Both the position numbers and the translations under genes were made by a program. Positions 37,116 through 49,007 of a stretch of 64,000 nt of DNA are shown here, in pieces. Position 1 is the stretch's first letter, and the number at the start of each line of letters is the position of its first letter. Location: assembly GCA_963585895.1 (NCBI GenBank), contig CAUZXS010005812.1, forward strand, positions 1-64,000, given 5' to 3'. Source of the DNA: Sepioteuthis lessoniana (taxonomy: Eukaryota > Mollusca > Cephalopoda > Myopsida > Loliginidae). Below the pieces are notes generated by a model. That model was not told the origin of the DNA. It saw only the letters and a list, made by a program, of their open reading frames with translations, and searched no databases.

Positions 37116-37570
37116 AAAGGAGCTCTGTGCAACCATCGTCGGATATATTTTTGTATGATTTAATAAAGAACTCTGAAATTATTAACTTCCTCTCATCGGA
37201 ATGTCCCAATAAAAATTTCAAAAAAGCAAAAATACCAAAAAGAGACAATTAAAATATGAAATGAAAGAAATCGGTAAGAATGCGATGGTAAAATGGTAAG
37301 AATCAGAAGACATTGATCTAAATAAGAAAGATTCAAACACGAAAATGAAGAAAAATGATTATCAAGGTGATGATATTTTCTTCTCATGAGATGGACATTG
37401 GGAAATTCAAGAAATGGCAGTTAATAGGATAATATATGATACGGAAATCATCATCAGATATGAAATGTTATTTACTTTCACATTAAAAAAGGATATACGA
37501 TAACTTTGAAATCAATCTATGTATCTATCGTACACAGACACAGACACACAAACTCACACAAAGACAAACA

Positions 37571-38077
37571 GACGCATGCAGGACACTGCTGGAGAAGCAG
37601 GGAGCAGATTTTAAGTGATACTATTTACCAACCCCTCCGCTCGGGCAGGATATGACACAAGGTCAAGTTTTCCTTCTCCTAGACTAGTTGCCTAACCAAG
37701 GCTGAAGAACCTAGTTTGTCCTACTATTTACCCATAGCTGGAGGGAGAATAATTGGATTCATACCTTCCCCAAGGGTATTAGTGCTATGTGAAATGCAAT
37801 CAGTCTCGTCCAGGATTTGAACTCGTGTCACCGTGTGCATTTCCTACGACGATAACGACTACACCACGGGCACCTCCAAAAGGAGATTTTAAGTGATGTA
37901 CTCCTATGGACCCCAACATATGGCCGGGCAAAAGCAGGATGACCAGCTCGAACACACATTCAGAAGCTATGTGAGGATACGGGATGTAGCCCTGAAGACA
38001 TGCAAGAGGCGATGAATGATAGGGAGAAGTGACGAGAGAGGGTCAGGGATATCCGTGCTAGCGGCACGACATGGTGA

Positions 38078-38080
<3 letters not shown>
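37571..38080 (+). mobile_element. RTE-like LINE 3' end, split by a SINE
   Basis: Two pieces (37571-37619 and 37885-38080) are nearly identical to the 3' end of the full LINE at 60.68-60.90 kb: ATGCAGGACACTGCTGGAGA, then CATATGGCCGGGCAAAAGCA, AGCTATGTGAGGATACGGGA, GAGAGGGTCAGGGATATCCG and a GGTGATGAT tail running into (AT)n. The coding sequence would be the last ~80 codons. It is 5' truncated and interrupted, so inactive. Confidence 0.88.
37620..37884 (-). mobile_element. tRNA-derived SINE with 14-bp target duplication
   Basis: The SINE is bracketed by AGATTTTAAGTGAT (37606-37619 and 37885-37898). It carries CTTCTCCTAGACTAGTTGCC, CTATTTACCCATAGCTGGAG, GATTCATACCTTCCCCAAGG and, on the minus strand, the head GGAGGTGCCCGTGGTGTAGT (A box) and GAGTTCAAATCCTGGACGAG (B box). 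Removing it rejoins the two halves of the LINE 3' end. This is the cleanest SINE in the window and fixes its ends. Confidence 0.92.

Positions 38081-38120
<40 letters not shown>
38079..38120. repeat. (TA)n at the LINE/mariner junction
   Basis: About 20 TA units lie between the GAT tail of the LINE fragment and the first base of the mariner relic, so the mariner could have inserted at a TA within this run. Confidence 0.93.
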
Positions 38121-38830
<710 letters not shown>

Positions 38831-39301
38831 GAATTTCACCAGCTGTGACAATCAGGCTGTAGTAGGTTGTATTCTAATTCCTGCTGTAGTTGTTGATTTG
38901 AACCTGAAATCATAAAAATTAGTCAGTCATCTCATATGATGTAATAGCAATAACATAGTGAATTTTCAAGAATTTACAACAATTTTAGATGCCTGTACCA
39001 AAAAAGTCAGGAAATTTATTGAAGGCACCACGTATATATTGAACAAAAATCAGAGAGTGGAAAACCGAACCATCTTTTATCATTCTCAAAAGAAAATTAT
39101 CAGAAATATCAAAGAAGCAGAAATTTTCAGAGAATTTTCTTTGTATAAAATTATGAAATATTGCATTAGCTTAAGGAACTTTGACAACAATTATCAAGGA
39201 AAAATAATCTCTTCTTATATGTGTGTCTAATCCATTGGAATTTCTTAAAAAATTGGGGCAATAATGAAAAATAGACTTCTTCGCAGTCTATTTTTCCCAA
39301 T

Positions 39302-39339
<38 letters not shown>

Positions 39340-39742
39340 TTTCCACAGCGTCACTAACATTGGCTCGGAATTTTCCCCAGCCATGATGAAAATCCTGCAT
39401 GACGCGTCGTAAGATGAAAGTAATGCCGTCTATCTTATTACGTTTGCTCACAATGTCAGAGGTGGGTGTTGATGGTATCGCAGTAGATGTTGAATCTTAC
39501 AGCCAGCAATTCATAATTCATTTTGCTTTCTTACAGCCCAGCGGCAAGATTAACAAAATGGCGACTGAAATGAAAGTAGTTAAGTGTAATTGAATTCCTC
39601 TATGCGAAAAAAATTGTATTTGCAATTATCGATAGACGCTGAACGTTTTACGAGTGGGTGAGTGTACAATTAGAGAGTCGGTAATGTGTTTCAGTTGTGG
39701 CGAAAATGATGAGAGGGATAAGCTACTGCACAGATCTATGTT

Positions 39743-39774
<32 letters not shown>

Positions 39775-39985
39775 ATGAAGAAGAGGATATAATATAAATG
39801 TTGGTGACAAAAATTAATCCAGATCGGCTTAGGCCTTAGGCCATCATAACATATTTATTTCAAGACTGATAAATTTATGGCCGTCAGGGATTGTTGTTCA
39901 CTTGGGAATAAGAATTAAACTTCGATTCACAGGTGTTCGAGAACATTATTTCAAATTTGTTCCTCTAAATCATTAAGTAGTTAAA
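38831..39985. other. Stretch with no recognisable gene
   Basis: AT-rich. A (TA)n run at 39304-39336 and a short (CT)n(TA)n run near 39.74-39.77 kb. Small open frames (38958-39230, 39399-39593) carry no recognisable motif. Confidence 0.5.
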
Positions 39986-39989
39986 TCAA

Positions 39990-40330
39990 TGCATAAAACT
40001 TAATGAATAGAGTGTTTGCCAATGGTCCGGGAGACTGGGGTTCAATCCCCGATCGAGTTATACTAAAGACTCAAAAATGGTACTTGATGCCACCTTGTTT
40101 AATACTCAGCATTATAGGGTTATGATCAATAGTAAAGTGGAGCAATCCAGGGAATGGAGTACCACCCTCCACTACACCTCGGTGAAGTAGCTATTGAAAA
40201 GTAAGCCTTCGTGTTAACCTCGACTAAGTTCACCAACTTTACTTTCGACCGGATATTAGCATGATGGTTAGAGTGTTTGCCAAAAAATATTCAACTCCAG
40301 GAAAGTTCAAGAGTAGATGTAACCTTTGCC
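39990..40330 (+). mobile_element. tRNA-derived SINE, third group, two partial heads
   Basis: The first head has AATAGAGTGTTTGCCAATGG and a perfect-looking B box GGGGTTCAATCCCCG (40037-40051) followed by a ~170-base body. A second head near 40258 gives ATGATGGTTAGAGTGTTTGC, a better A box, with a decayed B region. The two heads are about 250 bases apart, as two copies in tandem. No intact cloverleaf with acceptor stem could be drawn, so this is a SINE and not a tRNA gene. Confidence 0.6.
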
Positions 40331-41237
40331 TGGAGAAAAAAATACGCATCATTATATCTAAATTTACTTACCAACTATTGAATAAACATAATGAACTAAT
40401 TTTTAAATGCCGCCATAAAAATAGATTGAAACTCATATGAAAAGTGTCAATAATAGAAAAATTGATACTGATAACAATAGCTGGATAAAATTAATGATAT
40501 CTGGATAGATATTATTGGTAATGTAATAATAATAATAATATTAAACGACTAATAAACAACATATCACACGACTAAACCTGGACCTGGCTAAGAAAAGAAA
40601 ACTTTCTGAGAGAAACAGAATATATTAAGATATTGAGAAATTAATTAAAGGCTAAATTTTAATCTAAACTTGAAATCAAATAAAACCTAAAAGATATTTT
40701 AACTAAACAACATAAGTTTGATAATAGTTATCGTGTTTATTGCCACGTTTTCCTTTATAAATAAATAAAAGATATATATAGAGAGATTTTTTCGTAAAAT
40801 AAAATAGGTTACTTTATTAACTAGATTGTAGCTGACGAAGGTTTTGTGCGTCGTGTTGAAATTTTTCAGATGCATGACATCAAACGATGACATTACATTC
40901 GGTTTTGACACCAGTTTCCTGTCCATATCTTATGGTCACCCAATCTTTATTTTTTTCTTTTTCTTTTGAAAAAACGTTTTTATAGTTTTTATGCTTTTTT
41001 CTCTCCATTGTGTGATGGCTATCAGAAGAGGTTGGTTTCTCCGATGAAGTGGCCAAGTGAAATAAATTTATAATAGCCAAATGACGGTTTGTTAAGTTTT
41101 TTTCCAATCATATGAATTTGCTCTGTATGGAATTTATAAATTTATATTTTAGTAATCATACATTGAACACTCCTAGAAATTTATAAGAATCCGCTTATAT
41201 ATTCTCAAATTGAATCATTCCCAACTTATCTTCTTTG

Positions 41238-41240
41238 GAC

Positions 41241-41276
<36 letters not shown>

Positions 41277-41334
41277 CCAAAAACTTACACTGTAATTATT
41301 CATTATGCTCTTGTTGGCTTGTAGCTTTCAAACC

Positions 41335-41380
<46 letters not shown>
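41238..41380. repeat. (TA)n and (CA)n microsatellites
   Basis: TA run at 41238-41274 and CA run at 41336-41380. Confidence 0.95.
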
Positions 41381-41381
<1 letters not shown>

Positions 41382-41701
41382 ACTCTGGCTCTATTTTCAG
41401 CTACTCACAAGAAAATAGCATTTAAGCCGGGGACGCATGTCGTTTAAAGTATCCCAATTTTGCCATCGGTTGTCATAGCAATTCCAAGACGTCACACAAC
41501 CTTACAAACCTGGTGTTGTTTAGCTTTATTACATTGAATGTATAAAGAAATGAAACTCAGATAAACCTAAAAATGCATTAAATGGCATATTAAAAGACTT
41601 TGTTCTCTTAAAGTTGTTTGCTATAAACCTGTAACATTATTTCTCTTGGCCTAATCAGTGCTGATCAATTACATATCTTCCTTATTTGGTTTATGACTTA
41701 C

Positions 41702-42186
41702 TAGGGTGAGTCAAAAGTTTTGCCATATTTTCGTAACGTGAGGCTCAATTCAGCAGCTTAGAATGCTTTTGCCGAGATCATGAAGGAGACGAACCAAATA
41801 GATCTGTGAGCTCGAGTGGTACTCTCCGAATACTGTTCACTCGAATTGTTTGTATGAGTTGGAGTACGGCCTCTGAATCCACGTTTCAGGTCTACTTAAG
41901 CCGGCCTGATCGTCGATCTTCTTGTAACCTAAGTGAAATTTCTTTATTTCCATTTTTTTACTTTCTTACTGTACTGTAATCAGCTTCGGCTTCACATTTT
42001 ACACAACAAATTACATTAGGTTGCACGCTCATCTTTAAGGCTTTTAAATCACACACGGAGTGAATCAGTGTACAACGTGTAAGCTCACCAACTACAGCGA
42101 GTACGTTTCAACGGCTTGAACTGCTTCAGACGCATGATATACGCACCACAAACTAGCAAGTACAAAAATATTGCAAAACTTTTGTC
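41702..42186 (-). mobile_element. mariner deletion derivative (about 485 bp)
   Basis: Inverted ends: the left reads GTCAAAAGTTTTGCCATATT and the right, reversed, GACAAAAGTTTTGCAATATT. The minus strand contains a scrap of N-terminal transposase, DQAGLSRPETW, where mariner proteins have an SGRPxT motif. The right-hand block GAAGCAGTTCAAGC-type text matches the copy at 62.32 kb. The rest of the transposase is gone, so it could move only with help from another copy. Confidence 0.72.
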
Positions 42187-42799
42187 GTATAAATATAAAA
42201 TATATAAAAATATCACTTTAATTTTTGTTTTTTACATTAATGTTTATTAACACCTTTAATTAGATTTTTACGGGTACAGGTATTATATTTCGCTCCCCAG
42301 AAGACACGCCGCACGGTGACGCTTTAATTTTCGGAAGGAAAAACAGATACTACACACTAATTCGCGAAGTAAGTTACGGACAGATGAATGCAGAAATAAG
42401 AATCAAAAAACATAACATTGTTCTCTATACATGACTTCATTCTAGAAAGTAACGAAACTGATTTTGTTTTCTTAATTACAAGTCAAAATTATCTTCTTCA
42501 AAATATATCCCTGACCAAAATGTTGTTTTCATTCATGAAGACCATGCTGAAAGTCTTTAACTGACACTGTCTTCAGATAGTTTGTCTGGAACTGTTCCAT
42601 ATTTCTTATAGTTTCTGAATGGCGAACACGGTTTTGATTTTTGCTGGCAGAAAAAAGTCATAGTGAATCAGATAAAAGTAAGACAACGGAAAAAAGTCAT
42701 GTTGAATCAAATAAGGTAAAAGCCTCAGAATTTTCTTTTTTTTTTTTTGGCAAAAAACTGGTTGATAGAGTGTAAGATTCATCAAAACAAATTTAGTTC

Positions 42800-43112
42800 A
42801 TATTTTCCAATTTTGAAACTCAGGTGAAAATGTCATGAAGATTGGGGGAATTAATTACTTAATTTACGGTAGTCATTAATCGGTCAGATTAGATGAGATT
42901 TCTACTTTTGAATCTCCCGATGAAAATCTCATGAAGATTTGGAGAAATAATATCTAATTTACAGTAGTCATTCATCGGTCATATTTGATGAGTTTTCCAC
43001 TTTTGAAACTCTTTGATGAAAATGTCATGAAAATTTGGGGAATTAATATCTAATTTACCATAGTCATTCATAGGTCAGATTTAATCAGTTTTTCACTTTT
43101 TTCGCATTTTCC
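42800..43112. repeat. 96-bp tandem repeat, about three copies
   Basis: The word TGAAAATGTCATGAAGATT starts at 42825, 42921 and 43017, exactly 96 bases apart; each unit continues with GGGGAATTAAT, TAATTTACrGTAGTCATT, ATCGGTCAGAT and TTTTTCACTTTTGAAACTC-like words. The repeat lies just left of the 43.35-50.06 kb composite. No coding sense. Confidence 0.9.
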
Positions 43113-43350
43113 TATGTTCGTGAATTACCGATCGATATATAACTAAACTGAAAATGATTCTGTTAGTTAAACATGATTAATCATGGAACCAGACATATAT
43201 ATATATATATATACATAGTGTTCGTTGTCACTAAACCAATTTGTAGGTTTGTGTCGAACCAAGTGCAATATAATATGGAGAGTGCTCAATATCTAGGATA
43301 GAGCTATTATATATTAATAATAAATATATATATATTAGATTCATATATTT

Positions 43351-45345
43351 AATTCCATTGAATTTAGACTGCAACCCCCGGGTTTCATGAAGTTTTTACA
43401 AAACAACAATCATCAGGCAGTTAACGAAATGAATCGAGAGTCGAAAAAATATAGTCAAAAACCGTTGGGATTTGTAGGAAACTTTAAGTGTGATTATAAG
43501 TGTGTGAGTGTGTGTGGGTGTGTGAGTGTGTTTGTGTGGGTTATAGTCGCCAATTATCGTGTGTGTATGTGTGCGTGGCATGTAGTGTATGTAATTGTGA
43601 TGGTACAAACACAGCACGTTGTTTTTACAGGATATAAAGCCGTCGGTGTATCTTATTTTTGCTACATTATTTTATTTCTGTATGTGTAGGTGACTATCAC
43701 TAAGGAACAAAACATCGTCATTGCATGTTGAGGGAAATGAATAAAGATTGGATTTGTTAGCATATTTAAACGATTATGATATGGTAGACCAGAATCACCA
43801 GGGATATAAATAGGTAGGGATATACCGTATTACAATATAATATGGATTATTGTAAAATGTTGGTATTATATTTAAGGAAGAGAATAAATTGATGAAATGT
43901 TGCGTAAATATTATATATACAATAGATGTCTGTGATAGTTGGTGCGTAAAAAAAATAATGAAGGGGTTACGATAATAGTATTTTTATGTACGATAATGAT
44001 TATAACTGAAGAGCAAAGTGTTTTCATTATAGATTTAGGGTAATAGATTAAGGAAATAGATTGCGGGTTTGGGAGGTATGGGTAATATTTGGGTGGTTGA
44101 GATGTTATTTTTGATGTTCTATAGAAACACTAAAGTAAAAGTACGATCACCGGATGGAGACACAGAATACTTTGACATTGTAGCAGGAGTACTACAAGGG
44201 GACACGCTGGCTCCGTACCTCTTTATCATTTGTCTAGACTACGTACTTAGAACATCGATTGACAAAATCAAAGAGAATGGCTTCGAACTGACGAAGAAAA
44301 GAAGCAGAAGGTACCCCGCAACAACAATTACCGACGCCGACTACGCCGATGACATAGCGATACTGGCAAATACACCTGACCAAGCCGAAACACTTCTGCA
44401 TAGTTTGGAACGAGCAGCAGCAAGCATAGGCCTCTGTGTTAATGCACACAAAACGGAATATATGTGCTATAACCAAACGGGGGACATCTCCACTCTAAAA
44501 GGAACCCCTCTTAAACTAGTACACAAATTCACTTACCTAGGAAGCAGCGTCGAATCAACCGAAAAGGACATCGAAACGAGGTTAACGAAAGCATGGACAG
44601 CAATCAATAGACTATCGATTATATGGAAATCAGACCTAACCGATAAAACGAAACGCAGTTTCTTCCAGGCAGCGGTCACATCGATACTGCTATATGGCTG
44701 CACTACATGGACGCTAACAAAACGGCTGGAGAAGAAGCTAGACGGCAATTACACAAGAATGCTGCGTGCAATCCTGAACAAGTCCTGGCAGCAACACCCC
44801 ACAAGACACCAACTGTACGGCCACCTGCCCCCTATCACGAAAACTATTCAAGTTAGAAGAACCAGACATGCAGGACACTGTTGGAGAAGTAGGGACGAAC
44901 TCATAAGAGATGAACTCTTATGGATCCCCACACATGGCCGCGCAAAAGCAGGACGACCAGCACGAACATACATTCAGCAGCTATGTGAGGATACAGGATG
45001 TTGTCCTGAAGACCTACCTAGGGCGATGAACGATAGGGAGGAGTGGCGAGAGAGGGTCAGGGATATCCGTGCTACCAGCGCGATATGATGATGATGATGA
45101 TATGTTTTGTGTTTATGTTATAAGATTTATACGCTATTGTAGAAAATGATAGAGTGTACGTGGTTGATAAGATGAATGCTCATAAATGCTCATAAAAATG
45201 CAAATATAACAGATAGTGTAGGCGTATTAAGAAGGGTATTGGGGTTAATTGAGAAAGATTAAATGTATATTGTGTGGCGGGTGTGATGGTTGGTAGAGAA
45301 ACATGGTACTTACGGTGTTTCAGGTTGGGTTTGGTGTCTTTTCTG
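43351..45345. repeat. Left inverted arm, interrupted by a young LINE
   Basis: Matches the reverse complement of the right arm block by block: CATCAGGCAGTTAACGAAAT, CAGCACGTTGTTTTTACAGG, GACTATCACTAAGGAACAAA, GGTAGACCAGAATCACCAGG, CGGGTTTGGGAGGTATGGGT, and after the LINE ATGTTTTGTGTTTATGTTAT and GATAGAGTGTACGTGGTTGA. The 100-codon open frame at 43387-43689 lies in a GT-rich part and is also open in the right arm, but its Val/Cys-rich text is a repeat product. Confidence 0.9.
44113..45103 (+). pseudogene. Young RTE-like LINE, 5'-truncated 3' end
   Basis: An open frame to the stop at 45086-45088 encodes the RT from just before the QGD motif to the natural C-terminus: VLQGDTLAPYLFIICLDYVL, TITDADYADDIAILANTPDQ (catalytic YADD), ILLYGCTTWTLTKRLEKKLD, RHAGHCWRSRDELIRDELLW and ERVRDIRATSAI, then a (GAT)n tail. 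It differs from the full copy at 60 kb in only about seven residues. The first 15 codons of the open frame (44069-44113) belong to the arm sequence. The RT palm N-terminal motifs and the endonuclease are absent, so it is dead on arrival. Confidence 0.93.
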
Positions 45346-45354
45346 TTTTCTTTT

Positions 45355-47873
45355 TTTTTTTACCGTAAATCCAAATTGATATTGAACCTGGTCAAAGGAG
45401 CTAACACTTTTGGTACATGAAACTCTTTTTTAAAACTTGGGTAGAATTATTTACAACCCCCCATATAGTGCAGCATATTCAGCCTAAGTAAAGAAGGACC
45501 ACTCCAAAAAAGATAGGGTAGGAACGAATATCTAAATGACCTTCCTCTTCCCCTCTCCATTCCAAGCAGTAGCCCTACCAACTTCTATGTAAGTCCATAA
45601 GATGACACAAGACAGAACATGATAAACCAAGCCAGGGAAAAAGGTCCATGTTCCACCCAAAGACAAGAGTCAAAAACTGGTCAGAAAATCACTGCTGTAC
45701 AATATCTGTGTCTTAAATGTAAAGGCAGTTTTACCGTAAATCCAAGTTAATATTCAACCAGGTCAAAGAAAGTAACACTATTTAAACGCAAGAACCTAAG
45801 TAAACATACAATAGAATGCCTACAAGGATGCTAAAAAACATAAAAAAATGTACTTTGATTAATTAAAAAAAAGAAATAGACGTGGACTTTAACTAAGTTA
45901 AATCTTAATAATAAAAATCAGACCCCTTCTTAAAACGCCTAAAAATACGTCTGAGCCTACGAAAGAATGCCACACGAATACCGAACACCATACTTTATGA
46001 GTGAGCCCTTCTTAATAACAAGGATATTAGAGATGAATATATGATAGCATTAAAAAAACAAATTCGATGCACTGCAGGAGAAGACAGAAACACATACTCC
46101 GAATGACGAATATGAGAATTTCGTCAACGCCCACCTAGAAGCAGCAGCGAAATACATACCAACAAAACACAGAACTAAATAGAGAGTCCCATGGGAGACG
46201 TTAGCGGTTAGAGAAAAACGAGCAGACGTGAAAACTGCCTCCAAATACAATAAGAAGAACCCAACTAACACAAATGCCCTGAAAATAAAAAAAAGCACAA
46301 AATGAATTAGCAAACATATACCTAAAAGAACAGACAGAATACATACAAAATCAGATTCATAAGATTAGAGACTCAGTGGAAGATAGGCAATCTAGGATAG
46401 CATGGCGAATAATAAACAAAGTGAGCAGAAGGAAGAGCACTGCCAAAGCTAAACTGAAAGCTACCAACCAACACGAGCGAATAAAACTGTGGAAACAGCA
46501 TTTCGAGAATCTACTAAGAAACCCATCGAAAGTTACAGATGAACCAATGACGATAATTATTAGTAAGCAATTAGACATCAATCTAGGACCATTTACTCTA
46601 GAGGAACTCGAATCAGTACTTAGAAAAATTAAAAACAGAAAAGCTGCAGGGCTTGAAGAAATTCCTCCAGAAGTATGGAAGACCAGAAAATTCAACGACG
46701 TATTGCACTTTATACTCAAATTCCTATTGACAGATGGATGAAGGGATGCATCCTCCTTTTCCCTAAAAAGGGCGATCTCGGATTTGCTAAGAACTACCGA
46801 GGTATAACACTTACATCCATAGCAGCCAAAATATACAATGCCCAATAACGCAACTGCATAGAACCCAAAATTGACAACATTCCTAGGAAGAACCAAAATG
46901 GCTTCCGAGGAAATAGATCCACGACCCCACAAACATTGACTATCCATAGAATTCTTGAAGGCGTACGGGCAAAAATTCATCAGGTGACAATATTATTTGT
47001 CGACTTTACCAAGGCCTTTGATTCCATTCTCAGAGGGAAGATGGAGCAAATTCTACCCGCATACGGCCTCGCAACCATAATGATTCTCTATAGAAACACC
47101 AAAGTGAAAGTACGTTCTCCTAATGGAGACACAGACTACTTCGACATTGTAGCAGGAGTACTGCAAGGAGATACACTAGCCCCATACCACTTTATCATCT
47201 GTCTAGACTACGTGCTTAGAACATCGATTGCAATAATCAAAGAAAACGGTTTCAAGCTGACAAAGAAAAGAAGTAGAAGGTAACCCATAAAAAAATAACC
47301 AACGCCAACTACGCCGATGACATAGCGCTTCTGACAAATGCAACCGCCAAAGCCGAAACCTTACTGCATAGTTTGGAACGAGCCGCTGTAGGCATTGGTC
47401 TCCATGTCAATGCACACAAAACGAAATATATGTGCTTTAATCAGACAGGTGACATTTCCACACTAAACGGTAGCTCTCTGAAACTAGTGGACAAGTTCAC
47501 CTACCAAGGAAGCAGTGTCTCATCAACCGAGACAGGCATCGACACGCGACTAGCAAAGGCATGGACAGCTATCAATTGGCTATCGGTCATATGGAAGTCA
47601 GACCTGACCGATAAAATGAAACGCAATTTCTTCCAAGCAGCAGTTGTGTCGATACTGCTATATGGATGCACTACATGGACGCTAATTAAACGGATGGAGA
47701 AAGGCTTGACAGCCACTACACAAGAATGCTACGAGCAGTATTGAACAAATCCTAGCGGCAACATCCCACAAAGCAGCAGCTATACGGTCACCTACCACCC
47801 ATCATGAAAACTATCCAAGTTAGACGAATCAGACATGCAGGCCACTGCTGGAGAAGTTGGGACGAGCTCATAA
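45355..47873 (+). pseudogene. Old RTE-like LINE with endonuclease deleted
   Basis: A 5' part (45355-45950) carries a direct repeat (ACCGTAAATCCAA-type block at about 45361 and 45731) and GACTTTAACTAAGTTAAA, which also occurs upstream of the full LINE (57.6 kb). Coding similarity then begins directly at CCTACGAAAGAATGCC (about 45957), after the endonuclease. RT blocks follow in broken frames: RKIKNRKAAGLEEIPPEV, an FPKKGDLG-type block, FVDFTKAFDSILRGKMEQIL, VLQGDTLAPYHFIICLDYVL, a decayed catalytic block (NYADDIALL), ISTLNGSSLKLVDKFTY and RRIRHAGHCWRSWDELIS. It ends abruptly in the middle of the C-terminal coding region, before the usual 3' tail. Confidence 0.85.
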
Positions 47874-48960
47874 GTGCGGAGGTGTGCAAGCTGGTCGGTG
47901 CCATAATTCTCTCCCAACAATCAAACATGGTTAACAACACCGATATGGGACTATACAGAGACGACGGTCAAATCATCATTAGGAACCCAAAGGACCCAAG
48001 CTACCCAGGTATTGGAAAAGGATATCCAACGCACGGAAACTGCTGGGATTTAAGATTACCATACACACAAATCTAAAAATAGTAAATTCCTTGGACGTAA
48101 CACTTAACTTATGTAAAGGCACATACGAACCTTGCAAAAACATAATGACACACCAATCTACATACACACTTCTTCAAAACTCCCACCCTCAATTACCAAA
48201 CAAATCTCAAAATCTATCAAACACATATATGTCAAAGCATTAAAACACAGCGTTTACAGAAAAGCACTAGAATTCATACCTCCAAAAGACAAATCTAAGC
48301 ACAGAAGTAGGAATATTATTTGGTTTAACCCACCTTACAATAAATACATAACATCCAACATAGATAGGGACTTCCTAAACTTAATCAGCAAGCACTTCCC
48401 ATATAATAGCCCCCTTGCCAAAATCTTTAATTAAAACCGCATTAAGGTTAGCTACAGTTGCACAAGCAACATATCCCAAATAATAATAAACACAACAAAA
48501 AAATCGCATCCACCAACAGTTCAACCCCCATCCCATCAATCCAATAGTAGGGTCAAAAGCACATGCCCCCGATTAGAAAAATACTTGTATAAAAACGTTA
48601 TGTACAAAGCCACGTTAAAAACAAACAAGTCCGTCAAACATTACATCGGTGTAACGAAGGGCACCATAAAGCAGAGAATTTACAACCGTAAACTTTCTTT
48701 AACAAACAGAAACTACTCATCCAATACCTCCTTATCCTCGTAAATATAGCATCGAAAAGATACAAACATCTCTCCTACACTCACCTGGGAGATTCTAAAA
48801 CAAGCACCTGCCTACAACAAAACAACAAAATGCCTTCATTCCCTCCACAAAAAATTAGCCATCATAATCTATCCATCAAAAAACACCCTACTAAATAAAA
48901 AATCTGAATCCTTTCAAAATGTGGGCACGAGAACAAACACTTCTCTCACACTTTGACCCA
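47874..48960 (+). pseudogene. RT (YRDDG) plus GIY-YIG relic, Penelope-like type
   Basis: Blocks in order, with two frameshifts: AEVCKLVGAIIL, MGLYRDDGQIII (RT catalytic DD), KITIHTNLKIVNSLDVTLNL, PPSITKQISKSI, RSRNIIWFNPPYNKYITSNI, FLNLISKHFPYNSPLAKIFN, a stop at 48432-48434, IKVSYSCTSN, and a GIY-YIG domain with VMYKATLKT, YIGVTKGTIKQRIYNRKLSL and later SLHKKLAI. RT followed by GIY-YIG nuclease matches Penelope-like architecture, with a YRDDG RT subtype unlike the relic at 12.3 kb. The N-terminal half of the RT is absent. Its start is fused in frame to the LINE on its left (open frame 47804-48076). It is inactive. Confidence 0.72.
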
Positions 48961-49007
48961 TACACATAACCAATCTAACACTTCAAATAAAAATTTTAAA
49001 AAATAAA

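Noticed and set aside
40020-40060. Functional tRNA gene
   Set aside because: A and B boxes are present, but no complete cloverleaf or acceptor stem could be drawn and the body continues as a SINE.
43387-43689. 100-codon frame in the left arm as a conserved small protein
   Set aside because: Although also partly open in the right arm, it spans a GT-rich tract and its Val/Cys-rich content follows from that. Similarity of the arms alone explains the shared frame.
44069-45088. Host gene of 339 codons
   Set aside because: It is the 3' end of a LINE, nearly identical to the copy at 60 kb, with its first codons borrowed from flanking sequence.
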